Shown: positions 22,424 through 31,066 of the stretch, piece by piece
How the letters are laid out: the number at the start of each line of letters is the position of its first letter
Numbering within the stretch: position 1 is the first letter of the stretch
Assembly (NCBI GenBank): GCA_018400895.1
Contig: JAGYLR010000001.1
Coordinates: forward strand, 1-41,561
Length of the DNA stretch: 41,561 nt
Source of the DNA: a bacterium
GTDB taxonomy: Bacteria; Patescibacteriota; Minisyncoccia; Minisyncoccales; PWPS01
Reading direction: 5' to 3'
Notes under the pieces: model-generated
The model's database searches: none
The model's input: only the letters and a program-made list of their open reading frames with translations
What the model was told of the DNA's origin: nothing
Translations under genes and position numbers: made by a program

Positions 22424-22456
22424 CGAAGGCAGCTATTCTAATTAGCTGTCTTTTCG
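22424..22456. terminator. Bidirectional terminator between convergent operons
   Basis: The stem CGAA.GGCAGCTA / TAGCTGTC..TTCG with a TTCTAAT loop lies between the rightward virion operon (ends 22333) and the leftward operon (last main gene ends 22438 inside the stem). T-runs follow on the rightward side and AT-rich sequence on the other. Confidence 0.7.
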
Positions 22457-22835
22457 TTTAGGGTTTTATTATTATTTCGTGCTTGGAGTAAGTCATTAAT
22501 ATCTATACAGTAAAAGGTTTTATTACCAGGTCTTACCCATTGTATAAACACATAACCTCCACCTGATACACAGCTTGCATCGTGTGCTAGTCCCTGTTCT
22601 TAGGGCGTCTGAGGGGTCTGTAATACACTACCATACTTAGCTCGTAAGAGCAGACGTTCTTCTTTCTCGCTTAACTCTTTAAAGGAAAGTTTTTACTACC
22701 AGGTCTGACAACTTTAGTTTCAACAAGAAACTCTTAGGTGTTCTTATAGGTAGGTTATATTTTAAGTAGCGCATTAGTTGTGAATGGAATTTGTTCCCAT
22801 TTAACCATCTTCTTTGTTGTTCTATTATTGGGCAT
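22438..22835 (-). CDS. RecU-like Holliday-junction resolvase / PD-(D/E)XK nuclease candidate (indels)
   Basis: Starts MPNNRTTKKMVKWEQIPFTT. After jumps it reads FLVETKVVRPGSKNFPLKEL, SEKEERLLLRAKYG, LAHDASCVSGGGYVFIQWVR, PGNKTFYCIDINDLLQ and ends TLNEKTAN-stop. An E.K core followed by FPxKELxxxE, then GGxxxFIxW...FYxIDI, is the layout of RecU-like phage resolvases. About 130 residues, last gene of the leftward operon and next to an SNF2 helicase, fitting recombination or branch processing. Confidence 0.5.
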
Positions 22836-22857
22836 AAATAGATATTTGAAAATCTTC

Positions 22858-24095
22858 TTATTTTGGATAAATTTTATATACATCCTCATCAATAGTTCCT
22901 TTAACAATTAAAGATTTATATACATTACGTTTTAATTTATCACGTCTATGTATAGTGTCCACAGACTTGTATATAATTCTTCAATGAAAATCATAAGAAT
23001 AGAATACCATTAATGGAAAAAACCAGGAGCTGATATCCTTCACTTGTAGAAGATTGTATAAATACTATTGCTTTATTTAGAGGATTCAGCTTCATCACAG
23101 AGAACTTTTTTATTCTGCAAGCACCATTTATCACAAATATATCTTTATTACTTATACTTTTCTTTAGGTGCTCAATCTCATTATTATACCTACAAACCAC
23201 TACTAGCTTATCATTCTCTATTAATTCCTTTAATCGATCAAACTTTTCTGACTTAAATTTGATCATCTGTATAGCCATCCTTAAGTGTAGCTCCACAAAT
23301 TTGAGGTGAGTCTGAATCAATCAGAACAATGCCTTCTTCATCTATATTCTTTATAGCTTCTTCCTGTTCCTCCTAGTTAAATCAAAGTATTCTGTTGAAA
23401 GATTTGCTCAGGCATTAATTCATCACTTAAAGCCTCTTCCATCGTAACTGTGTTGCCTAACTTAGAAACTAACACCCCCATAGCTTCTTTAATATTCTTT
23501 TTAGGTTGCCAGACTTTACGCATTCCAATTTTAAAACTATAAAAAAAACTTTGATTCAAATACCCATCTATTCCATGATGGTTTTCTTATCTTTACCTAA
23601 AAATAAAACCATAAGCTAATATATTTAAAGGACTAGATAAGTAGGGTGTAGCAGTAGCCAGATAAATATATCTGTGGATCAGCATATTCTATATAAGCAT
23701 AGAGTGTTTTAAACATCATAGAATCTTGCTTTAGGATTTAGGGCTGACCCCAGAGCTATAATGTATTTCATCATATATCAACCTTACTATTTCTCTGGTT
23801 TTTCTTCCGGCCATCACCCATTTCTAAATTCTTCCTTAGTCATTACAGTGGGCACCCTGCCAGTCTTTCTTATCAGGATACATATTTATAACATTGTCTT
23901 GCCACTGTTCCTTTAAAGACTTAGGACAAACTATTAAACATTTATAAATAGCTCCAGCTTGCTGTTGGTTTTTCTTAATAAGTTCCATAGCAGTCAGATT
24001 TTCCTTGTGCCACATTCCCAAGCCAACAACCACTTCTTAGGATTGAGGTTCATTATTAAGTTTTTTTGGTGTTTCCACAAGGTATATTGAGTCAT
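22858..24095 (-). CDS. SNF2-family DEAD/DEAH helicase (indels)
   Basis: About 410 residues. Start MTQYTLWKHQKNLIIMNLNP, then ECGT.GK.LTAMELIKKNQQ (Walker A), KCLIVCPKSLKEQWQDNV (motif Ia), YDEIHY (DEAH-type motif II), YLATATPYLSSPLN (motif III), KIGMRKVWQPKKNIKEAMGV, KSEKFDRLKELIENDKLVVV, SSTSEGYQL (motif V-like) and VDTIHRRDKLKRNVYKSLIV (motif VI), ending DEDVYKIYPK-stop. Two RecA-like lobes are complete. Phage SNF2 proteins remodel DNA-protein complexes in replication, recombination or restriction contexts. Confidence 0.75.
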
Positions 24096-24163
24096 CTTTT
24101 TGATTTCATTGTATGAATATAAGCCTCTCAGAGCCTAATTCGCACAGGTTATTTTTGCTAATG

Positions 24164-24379
24164 TTAGCTAATTTCCCAATCAACAGTGATTGTGATCGTT
24201 TCTTCTTCATTTTCATATATTTTCTTCGTTATCATAAAACCTTCAACAGTTTCCTCTCCAAAGCCTAGAGAGTATAAACATTTCTCCCATATCTCGTGGA
24301 GCTTAGGTAAATCTAGGTCATCGTGTTCTGTTTTAAAGGTGTGGTAAGTTTCATTGTAGCTTGTAATTTTAATCTTCAT
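24164..24379 (-). CDS. Small acidic protein, unknown
   Basis: An intact 71-residue frame: MKIKITSYNETYHTFKTEHD to TITITVDWEIS-stop. Alternating strands and helices, acidic; no family recognised. Lies between the methyltransferase and the helicase, with its start overlapping the methyltransferase stop (TAATATG). Its stop falls inside a GCTAATGTTAGC palindrome. Confidence 0.65.
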   Translation of the reverse strand: MKIKITSYNETYHTFKTEHDDLDLPKLHEIWEKCLYSLGFGEETVEGFMITKKIYENEEETITITVDWEIS

Positions 24380-24380
24380 A

Positions 24381-25637
24381 TTAGTAATAAGTTATACATT
24401 GTTTCGCATATTTTTTTGCCTTTGTTTTGACTATTTTACCACCACACTTAGGGCAGATGTCTGAATTATTCTTGTATATCATTCTGTATAGGTTTTTCTT
24501 CCTGTTTTATTGGCTTTTCTTCTTTCTGTATAATACTTGTATAACTTCACAACCAGTTCTGCTTGTATTATGGGTAAGTATTCTCTGTTAGTTCTATACC
24601 GATATATTGAAAGTCGCTCTCTTTATGGCTACAGAGAGTAGAACCTGAACTAGTAAAGGGTCTAAAACTATTCCACCTTTTAGGGGTTATCATAGTTATT
24701 AAATATTTCATCAATGAAGTGGGTTTGACCGTACAATGTTTGTTACCACCAATATCCTCACACCCTTTATTCCTTTCACTCTTACTTGCTTTTGCTTGGT
24801 AGATAATACTTTTAAAAAATCTGCTGGCATTGCCTGAGTCGTTGTATTCATTATCACTATTAGTTGTTCCACCGCCAAAACTTCCTATATTTTTAACTTG
24901 TCTTGGTTTACCTTTTACACTCTTACTCTCAGGAAAACACTCTCTTACTTCTTCGCTGTTGTCGTGGATTAGGTTGGCAGGGAAGCGACCGAGTTCATTA
25001 TCATTTTTTTGTTCTCTTGGTTTTAGAATAATCCATTTTGCTCTCATCACCAGGAGCAAATCCACTTGCTTCTTCCTGGTGCTTCTGACCAGCCGCTTTA
25101 TCGTCTTTATCTCTAAAAACCCTACTCTCATCTATATTTATTCCACCTGTTCCCCATTTAAGACAGTTCTCGGCTACTGTTAATCCTTTTTCTATTGGCT
25201 TTCTACAAAATGCCATTGGCTCGTGGCCTTGGCTTCATTCCTACATTTCCCCAACCCTCATAACCATTGGCAACCATTAAATCATTTTCTTATTTAATCG
25301 TTCACTCGTTCTTTTTTGCCTTTATTCCAAACATTACCCTTGCTCATTCCATTCCCATATACCCACTCAATCATATCTCTCACTTCAAATCCTGCGTCTT
25401 CAATAGCTACTGCCATTCTATGATAAGTTCTTGTTCCACTAAAAGATAAAAGATGTCCACCTGGTTTTAATACTCTAAGGCATTCAGCCCACATATCTTT
25501 ATTATAAGCTATACCAGAGTTATCCCATTTCTTACCCATAAAGCCAAGCTCATATGGAGGGTCATTACGATTAATACCAACACTATTCTCTGGTAAAGTT
25601 TTTAATACATCAAGGCAATCCCCTTGATAACAAACAT
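24381..25637 (-). CDS. DNA N6/N4 methyltransferase with C-terminal zinc ribbon (indels)
   Basis: About 420 residues. Order: YQGDCLDVLKTLPENSVG, then NDPPYELGFMGKKWDN (DPPY catalytic motif), WAECLRVLKPGGHLLSFSGT, the variable region FCRKPIEKGLTVAENCLKWG with RFPANLIHD, HCTVKPTSLMKYL, and PFTSSGSTL (SAM-binding motif I) leading to FQYIGIELTENTY. DPPY before the SAM motif indicates the beta class. A tail with CPKCGGKIV and a second Cys forms a probable zinc ribbon. Likely protects phage DNA from host restriction. No companion endonuclease is seen. Confidence 0.8.
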
Positions 25638-25949
25638 TAGTTTACAGAGTATTTTTACTATATCAATACACTCATCATAGAATAAGTCGTATTTAAAAGC
25701 ACCTGTTCTTGCTCTTGTTTCATCTTTTAAGTCTTCTATCGCTTCTTTAATAATCTCTTTCTTTATAATAAAGTCTTTTAGCAACGCCGAATCCTTCTAA
25801 GCCTGGCTCGAAGGTAGGTATCTCTTTTTCTTGACAGGTTAATTGTTGTTCTTTTAAACTAGGATTGCAATTTCACAAATTTCACCAGTTAAGCCACATC
25901 TACAATTAGATATTATTTGTGGCATTTCTTTTCCTGTTGTGTCTTTCAT
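25637..25949 (-). CDS. Small Cys-containing protein, unknown (indels)
   Basis: MKDTTGKEMPQIISNCRCGL, TGEICEIA, then KEQQLTCQEKEIPTFEPGLE and the clean run KEAIEDLKDETRARTGAFKY ending near IDIVKIL. Four N-terminal Cys residues could bind zinc. About 100 residues. It overlaps the methyltransferase start as TAATG, suggesting coupled translation. Confidence 0.5.
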
Positions 25950-25950
25950 A

Positions 25951-26304
25951 TCACTTAGATGTTAATAATTGTAAAATATATATTTCAGGGACAATGTATA
26001 GCTGGAAAATAAGTTTAATAAAAAAAATTAAAAAGAAAGAATGATATAAAGCAAGCACGCTCCCAATAGTCACTGGGAACACTCTGTCCTCCCACTCATT
26101 ATACTCATCCCTTTCAACCCACGAGTGGGTTTTATACATAAAGATAGAGTAAGCAATTAAAACAATCAACGAAATGGCTATCCCAGCAAAGTTGGCAATT
26201 TTATAATATAAAACTGCTCTGTCAAATAAATCGCCTATGTAGACAATTCCATCTTCAACTGCCTGTTTTAAATCTGGCAAGATTTTAATTAGTTCGTCTT
26301 TCAT
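25951..26304 (-). CDS. Two-helix membrane protein, unknown
   Basis: An intact 117-residue frame: a soluble N terminus with an amphipathic helix (KDELIKILPDLKQAVEDG), a first hydrophobic helix IAISLIVLIAYSIFMY at ~45-60, a charged loop WVERDEYNEWEDR, and a second hydrophobic stretch around residues 80-110. Ends at the start of the next gene. Might be a holin-like or superinfection-exclusion protein; the sequence does not decide. Confidence 0.6.
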   Translation of the reverse strand: MKDELIKILPDLKQAVEDGIVYIGDLFDRAVLYYKIANFAGIAISLIVLIAYSIFMYKTHSWVERDEYNEWEDRVFPVTIGSVLALYHSFFLIFFIKLIFQLYIVPEIYILQLLTSK

Positions 26305-26308
26305 ATTG

Positions 26309-26621
26309 TTAAAAATAATAAGTTAGTCCATTTTTCTTTACATTTTCATAGGTATCAAACTTTTTAGCTTCCCAAAAATTACATACTCTATACTGTTCTC
26401 AATTTCTTTTGTCTTTATTTTCTATTTCTTTATAATAGCCTTTATTTCTTTAACTGATTTTAGTTTTGATAATTTTTCCAGCAGTAGTTTGTCTCTCATC
26501 GCTCTAAGGGCTAATTCTTAGCACCCGCTAGTATGTCTGTTTCCATATACCGCTAATTTATCTGATGCCTTTTTATATCTAAACTAGCTGATTTGTTTTT
26601 TAATATACAAGTAATTAACAT
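26309..26621 (-). CDS. Small early protein, unknown (indels)
   Basis: MLITCILKNKSASLDI, KASDKLAVYGNRHTSGC, RAMRDKLLLEKLSKLKSVKE and, in another frame, FWEAKKFDTYENVKKNGLTY at the end. About 100 residues, helical and basic. Leftward, without a Shine-Dalgarno. No family recognised. Confidence 0.4.
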
Positions 26622-26649
26622 ATTATTTATTATTAATTAAGTTAGATTT

Positions 26650-26961
26650 TCAAAAGATGCTGATTACTTCTACAAAATCATCAATATATTCTTCGTCATA
26701 ATCTCCAACAAACGGAAACCATCCCTGGTTTTTCATCTCTACTGCAACTGGTTTTGATTTTCTTCTTCCGCCATTACCAGAAAACACTACAATATCCCCT
26801 TCATAAATCTCTTTGCCATTATCGTCTTTAAGACCTGTGTATTGACACCAATTCCTTAGGTTATAATTCTCTAATACTGGTTCTGGTTATTTATGTTGTT
26901 CTAATGTAAAATAAGTAACCAATTACCACCAGTATAAGCTCTTAAATTTAATGTTTTTCAT
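26650..26961 (-). CDS. YopX-family protein (indels near the start)
   Basis: Reads MKNIKFKSLY, a damaged stretch, then clean NYNLRNWCQYTGLKDDNGKE, IYEGDIVVFSGNGG, EMKNQGWFPFVGDYDEEYID and FVEVISIF-stop. 'YTGLKDxNGKEIYEGDIV' is the hallmark of the YopX family, common in early regions of phages; the function is unknown. About 103 residues. Confidence 0.75.
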
Positions 26962-26997
26962 ACTACTTATTATTATCACTAAAAATATAAGGACTAT

Positions 26998-27156
26998 CTA
27001 GGGAGGCATTTAACTATCTTTCTTAATACAGATACCTCAGCATCTATAAATCTTTTCTCCAGTTTCTATATCTGTAATTGTTATTGCCCCCAAGTTCTCA
27101 TTTCTTTCTAATTCTACTCTATGATTTTTAATGATAAATGTTTGATTTGTAAGCAT
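26998..27156 (-). CDS. 52-residue early protein, unknown
   Basis: MLTNQTFIIKNHRVELERNE, NLGAITITDIETGEKI and, after one jump, DAEVSVLRKIVKCLPR-stop. Small beta-rich protein with the AAACAAATATG start context. No family recognised. Confidence 0.5.
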
Positions 27157-27188
27157 ATTTGTTTATTTATTATTTGTCTTATAAGTTT

Positions 27189-27338
27189 TTAATTGTTTTC
27201 TTCTGATATATATATTTTAAATAAGGCTTTGCATTTATCAAGGCAGAAAGAAAGTTTTGTATTTATTTTACCAATAGAGCCATCAAAGCGAGCCTCATCG
27301 TTTTTCCTGGTCCCTTGACTACGACATTTAATTTTCAT
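27189..27338 (-). CDS. 49-residue basic early protein
   Basis: A clean frame, MKIKCRSQGTRKNDEARFDG, then INTKLSFCLDKCKALFKIYI to SEENN-stop. Three Cys residues and many Lys/Arg suggest a small nucleic-acid or metal-binding protein. Start context TAATATG without a Shine-Dalgarno. Confidence 0.55.
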   Translation of the reverse strand: MKIKCRSQGTRKNDEARFDGSIGKINTKLSFCLDKCKALFKIYISEENN

Positions 27339-27349
27339 ATTATAATAAT

Positions 27350-27472
27350 TTATGTATATGGTCTTATATCCTTAATAGTTGATTCTAAATCTTTATATAA
27401 AGGGAGATAGTTTCTATTCCCCTCTACAAGGTCATCTATAACTTTTTGTCGTGTTCTTTTCGTTGCCTTCAT
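27350..27472 (-). CDS. 40-residue early protein
   Basis: A clean frame, MKATKRTRQKVIDDLVEGNR to ESTIKDIRPYT-stop, preceded by a copy of the repeated leader AAACTAAAAAGTAATATG. Basic N terminus, then acidic helix. Unknown function. Confidence 0.55.
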   Translation of the reverse strand: MKATKRTRQKVIDDLVEGNRNYLPLYKDLESTIKDIRPYT

Positions 27473-27492
27473 ATTACTTTTTAGTTTGTTGC

Positions 27493-27988
27493 TTATTTAA
27501 TATTTATCATTTCTATTTCCCAAGTGTCTTGTATTTTCATTACAACACTACCAAACGCTGGTGATTTTCCTTTCTTCCCTAAACCACTTTGAAAGTTTGA
27601 GGCACCATTAGATAAATATCTTTCCACCACCCACTGAATTATGAAATCTCATAGTTGTTATAAACTCTATTTGGGAATAATATATATATCTCATTTTTAG
27701 CAACCTGATAAGTTTCCCAAGCCTTTTTTATAAATTCGTGTTTAATTGTAAATGAAGTTAATCCATACATATCCTTTATATTTAGTCCAGTCTTGTTTTA
27801 GACCGCCCGTTTCAATAGTATCATAATTTAATACTCCAAATTCTTCTGCTTTTCTTTAGTGGTAGCTGATCATAATCAAAATAACCAAACCTATTAACAA
27901 ACTCTTTTTGGAGTGTAATATTCATTGTCTTTTGTAAATTGAACTTAGGATTTTGCCATATATTGTACTAACCTGCCATAGTCTTCAT
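27493..27988 (-). CDS. Dam-like DNA N6-adenine methyltransferase candidate (indels)
   Basis: Bridged sequence: NPKFNLQKTMNITLQKEF, VNRFGYFDYDQLPLKK, GVLNYDTIETGGLKQDW, YKGYVWIN (a damaged NPP(Y/F) site follows), TIKHEFIKKAWETYQVAK, EIYILFPNRVYNNYEI and a C terminus KSPAFGSVVMKIQDTWEIEM. The order 'fDyD ... GL..dW ... vwvN ... F..KA ... l.P.R ... p.FgSvv' matches phage Dam-type enzymes. The catalytic motif itself is unreadable, so this stays tentative. Confidence 0.45.
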
Positions 27989-28025
27989 ATTACTTTTTAG
28001 TTTGTTAAGTATATTTTCAAGTTGT

Positions 28026-28273
28026 TTAAAACCATTCCTGAGTATAACCAACAACCCCAGCTTTAGAGCTTACTCTTCTATTTTCAATCGTTTTAGTATC
28101 TACAAAGAATCCAATATCTATTATTTTACTCTCCACCTCCCTAATAGTTTCTTCTCTTGTTTTGAGTTATAAGGTTGGAGATGCTGTTTAACATCATTCA
28201 CATAATAATCTGATAAGTGTTTTTCTTCTCCCCAAGCCCTCACAAATTTCTCCTGCCAAGTTTTAGTTTTCAT
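28026..28273 (-). CDS. Small early protein with EETIRE motif (one indel)
   Basis: MKTKTWQEKFVRAWGEEKHL, SDYYVNDVKQHLQPYNSKQE, then ETIREVESKIIDIGFFVDTK and a C terminus GVVGYTQEWF-stop. About 82 residues. The segment PYN.K.EETIR recurs in the gene at 29637-29842, so the two are partial paralogues. Function unknown. Confidence 0.5.
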
Positions 28274-28302
28274 ATTATTTAGCCCTAAGGGCTGTTAGTT
28301 AA

Positions 28303-28664
28303 TTATGTAATGAAATCTCCTTCTTCTTGATATTCTATCTGAAAAGTTGAAAGCGAAATAAAATTATCATCATTTTCCACTTCTTATCTCTATTCATCCA
28401 AGGGAAAATATGAAATATGTTTTACCATAGGAGTCTGTATTTGTCGGGACATAAGAAACCCAATGGTCGCCAAACCTAAATCAACTAAGCCATCACTTGA
28501 TAATTCCATATTCCTGAATAAAAGGATAGCCACCATCGTGCAACTCTTTCGTTCCATTAGACATTACTATTAGTCCACTTACTATTTGTCCGCTTAAGCT
28601 AATAATATTGTCAGGATTATGTCCGGTGTTTTATTAAATCTTTTTCTTTCTTGCTCTTGTTCAT
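28303..28664 (-). CDS. Early protein, unknown (indels)
   Basis: MNKSKKEKDLIKH, NIISLSGQIVSGLIVMSNGT, KELHDGGYPFIQEYG, VSYVPTNTDSYGKTYFIF and FQIEYQEEGDFIT-stop after several jumps. About 118 residues, beta-rich in the second half. Preceded by the repeated leader. No family recognised. Confidence 0.45.
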
Positions 28665-28679
28665 ATTACTTTTTAGTTT

Positions 28680-28819
28680 ATTAATTGGTTTACAATATGT
28701 AGTATCACTGCTATCAAGACAACAAGACTTATAACCCTCTTTGTTAAGCATTCTTACTCTGCTCCTAATCTCATATCTCTTTAAAGGTCTTTTTTACATT
28801 TTGGGCAGATAAACTTCAT
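28680..28819 (-). CDS. Zinc-ribbon mini-protein (indels)
   Basis: MKFICPKCKK followed by a short basic helix, then MLNKEGYKSCCLDSSDTTYC. The CPKC and later Cys residues would make one zinc site. About 45 residues, preceded by the repeated leader. Confidence 0.45.
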
Positions 28820-28841
28820 ATTACTTTTTTAGTTTGTTAAG

Positions 28842-29535
28842 TTATTTAATAATTCTACAATTAACTCTTTTCTTTATAATGTCGCAGTATTCAGGTCTTT
28901 TCTATTCCTATAAAAATCTCTATTAAGATTTTTAGCTGAAAGCAATGTAGTCCCACTTCCTGTAAAAGGCTCAAATAATTTTAGCATCAGAAAACATAAT
29001 AAGAAATCGCTAACCATTTTCTGGGAATGCCCTTGTATGATTACCTTTGTTCCAACCGCTTTCCATTCATCTCTGCCAAATAAATCGTGATGATTTATAG
29101 CGTTAAAAGTTTTGTTTTTTCTGAATTAGCTAAACCAATAAACTCTTTCTGTCATTGGATAAAACCTTATTTTGTCAAAGCTGAGGACCCATTAAACCAA
29201 ACCAACTCTTGCTTAATTATAAAATCTGTCTTTAATAACCATTCATAAGGTGTACTTGAATGCCATTTTTAATTCTATTTTTATGATTATAAATTAAACT
29301 CTCTTGTGTCTTTAAGTATTCTATAGCATTCATTTAAAACTTCTATTTGCCATTTCTGATATTCTTGCTCTGGCAAGTTATCATCATAAGCCTTATGTCT
29401 TCTTGGTTACCAGTATGATGACCATTACCTAAATTATAAGGAGGGGATGTAAATTACAAAATTCCATATACTCTTATCTTCAAATCCTTTCATCAAATTC
29501 TTAAACAATCTCCCTGTAGCACACATTGTTTTCAT
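28842..29535 (-). CDS. DNA N4/N6 methyltransferase, beta class (indels)
   Basis: About 230 residues: KTMCATGRLFKNLMKGFEDK, SPPYNLGNGHHTGN (catalytic SPPY), EYQKWQIEVLNECYRILKDT, TDFIIKQELVWFNGSS, FYPMTERVYWLA, HHDLF, GNHTRAFPEKMVSDFLL-type target region and PFTGSGTTLLSAKNLNRDFI (SAM site). SPPY before FTGSGTT is the beta-class order of N4-cytosine and some N6-adenine enzymes. Ends RRVNCRII-like near 28842. Probably anti-restriction. Confidence 0.75.
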
Positions 29536-29581
29536 ATTACTTTTTTTAGTTTGTTAAGTAATTCCTTTAATATATCTTCTA

Positions 29582-29602
29582 AAAACACTAACAGAGTGTT
29601 TT
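29582..29602 (-). terminator. Hairpin with T-tract between early genes
   Basis: AAAACACT and AGTGTTTT pair perfectly around a 5-base loop, and on the minus strand the stem runs into TTTTTA. It lies between the gene ending at 29637 and the methyltransferase start at 29535, so it may be a partial terminator or attenuator. Confidence 0.5.
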
Positions 29603-29636
29603 GATAACATTAAATTATTTATCAAGCCACCTGTTT

Positions 29637-29842
29637 TTATGGTTTGGTGAATCTGGCTTTTTTGTTTTCAATATCTAACTTCTCTCTATATTCATCTTTT
29701 ACTGTTTTCCAAGCTCTTAATTTGCTTGTTATATTACTCCGTCCCTAATAGTTTCTTCTCTCTTGTTTGGGTTATAAGGTCTTGTATTTGTTTGAGGAGA
29801 TAATGTTGCTGGGTCGTGCCAGTCTTTTTTCCAATTTTTCAT
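29637..29842 (-). CDS. Small early protein with EETIR motif (one indel)
   Basis: MKNWKKDWHDPATLSPQTNT, RPYNPNKREETIRDG, then TSKLRAWKTVKDEYREKLDI and ENKKARFTKP-stop. About 67 residues. Shares PYN..K.EETI with the gene at 28026-28273. Function unknown. Confidence 0.5.
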
Positions 29843-29887
29843 ATATTTATTATTATCCCACTCTTTAGGTTAGGTTATTATTCAAGC

Positions 29888-30387
29888 TTAAAATCCTAAT
29901 GCTCCTAAGAAACCATCTAAGTCTTTTTCTAATTACAATAGAGCCACCACGACCATAGAATTTGCACACTAGACCAATCATACTAGCGCTTTCAGTGAGC
30001 ATCACTAAGGTCAGCACCACGAAGGTTAGCATAAGGCATATATAGCACCACTGAAGTTATTAGCATAAGCAAGGTTAGCATCACGAAGGTCAGCATCACT
30101 AAGGTCAGCATCACTAAGGTCAGCATCACGAAGGTTAGCACCACGAAAGTCAGCACCACTAATATCAGCACCACTAAGGTTAGCTTCTTCTACTGCTTCT
30201 TTATAAGTTGTCCTTGTGCTTTGGAAAAATAGGGATCTCACTGATTCCCAACGATTTTTAATCGCTAAACCAACTACTTTTTCCTCTTTTTTGTTTCAGC
30301 TTCTGATGTATTTTTGACATCTTCAAGATTTTCTAATACCTGTTCACGTTTTATTAATGACATAGATTTTATTTTTAATTTTTTCAT
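29888..30387 (-). CDS. Pentapeptide-repeat protein (indels)
   Basis: Starts [20 protein letters not shown] with a helical N-terminal 70 residues, then about 12 pentapeptides of the A(D/N)LxD/G type: [40 protein letters not shown] and [13 protein letters not shown] short C terminus, [13 protein letters not shown], follows one jump. Pentapeptide repeats form a right-handed four-sided beta-helix; some members (Qnr, MfpA) mimic DNA and protect gyrase. Whether this one does is unknown. About 165 residues. Confidence 0.75.
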
Positions 30388-30393
30388 ATATTT

Positions 30394-30508
30394 GTTTATT
30401 AACAAGGATTTAGTAAGACTGCCTTCGTTAGGGACACAACACGCTCTGGAACAGATGACCCAAAAGTCATTTTGGTCTTACACTTTACTAATTCCCTTGT
30501 TAAGAAAC
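30394..30508 (-). ncRNA. Structured leader candidate upstream of the pentapeptide gene
   Basis: Two long complementary arms (30394-30419 and 30475-30508) pair over about 23 bases, including perfect GTAAGAC/GTCTTAC. The enclosed ~55 bases hold a further stem ATGAC/GTCAT. The start codon follows 7 bases after the 3' arm. The GC content of the loop is well above the surroundings. It could be a cis-regulatory RNA or a processing structure. Some arm mismatches may be sequencing errors. Confidence 0.5.
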
Positions 30509-30512
30509 AATA

Positions 30513-31011
30513 TCACTTCCAAGCTCTAAGGATGGGGGTTAGTTTAATGTCTCCTTTATAATCTAATTTGATATGATTTATAGACCATTGGAATCCTGAT
30601 TGAGGAAATTCTTTTAGGTGTATCTATTAATATTATTTCTTTAATACCATAATTATTATCCGACATATCCCTCAACCGAGCCTTTAGTCCAATTATAGGG
30701 ATTTGTAGGACATAGAAATACTATATTTTACCTTCAGTTTATACAAATGATTTAAAAAATTTTCTAATTTGGCTAAAAAAGAAAGGGGTTAGTAATCGCC
30801 CAGCTCATAGGTGTCACCACAAATGTGAAGCCCTTTCCTTCCGCCTCCAACTCATACCAATCAGCTTTCATATATTTAAGAAATATCCCTATCACTCACT
30901 CGGTTCTAATAAATTTCCAAAGTATTAGGGTTTTAAAATAATCGATAATATATTTAGCTAAATAATCTGAGTATAAACTTTATCATTACCACCGCTAGGA
31001 TTTAACTTCAT
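30513..31011 (-). CDS. Class I DNA methyltransferase, NPP(F/Y) type (indels)
   Basis: Starts MKLNPSGGNDKVYTQ, YLAKYIIDYF, LEPSEGDR (SAM motif I, degraded from LEPC.GDG), MKADWYELEAEGKGFTF, WAITNPF (NPP[FY] catalytic motif with a missing base), LAKLENFLNHLYKLKVK, IVFLCPTNP, GLKARLRDMSDNNYGIKEII and LIDTPKEFPQSGFQWSINH. This layout is a common phage methyltransferase: DYLAKYIIDYF, LEPC-GDG, then ITNPPFS. About 165 residues. Probably modifies phage DNA against restriction. Confidence 0.6.
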
Positions 31012-31066
31012 ATATTTATTATTATCCCACTTTAGGTTGTGGGGTTATTAGTTTGTTAACCTACCT

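Larger units (their letters stand above)
27470..29556 (-). repeat. Dispersed leader repeat before leftward starts (5 copies)
   Basis: Nearly identical leaders of the form ACAAACTAAAAAGTAATATG stand directly before the start codons at 27472, 27988, 28664, 28819 and 29535. They differ mostly in the length of the A-run (5 to 7) and in one AATAAACT variant. The genes behind them are unrelated. The leader contains no Shine-Dalgarno, so it may itself be the ribosome-loading or regulatory signal of this operon. Confidence 0.75.

Noticed and set aside
24830..25183. Plus-strand frame opposite the methyltransferase
   Set aside because: Shadow of the 24381-25637 gene, in the wrong orientation for that operon.
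27470..29556. CRISPR array
   Set aside because: The repeated element lies before start codons at irregular distances with genes in between, not direct repeats with uniform spacers.
30413..30481. tRNA gene
   Set aside because: A perfect 7-base outer stem GTAAGAC/GTCTTAC invites it, but there is no TTCRA T-loop, no proper anticodon arm and no usual length. Kept as a structured leader.
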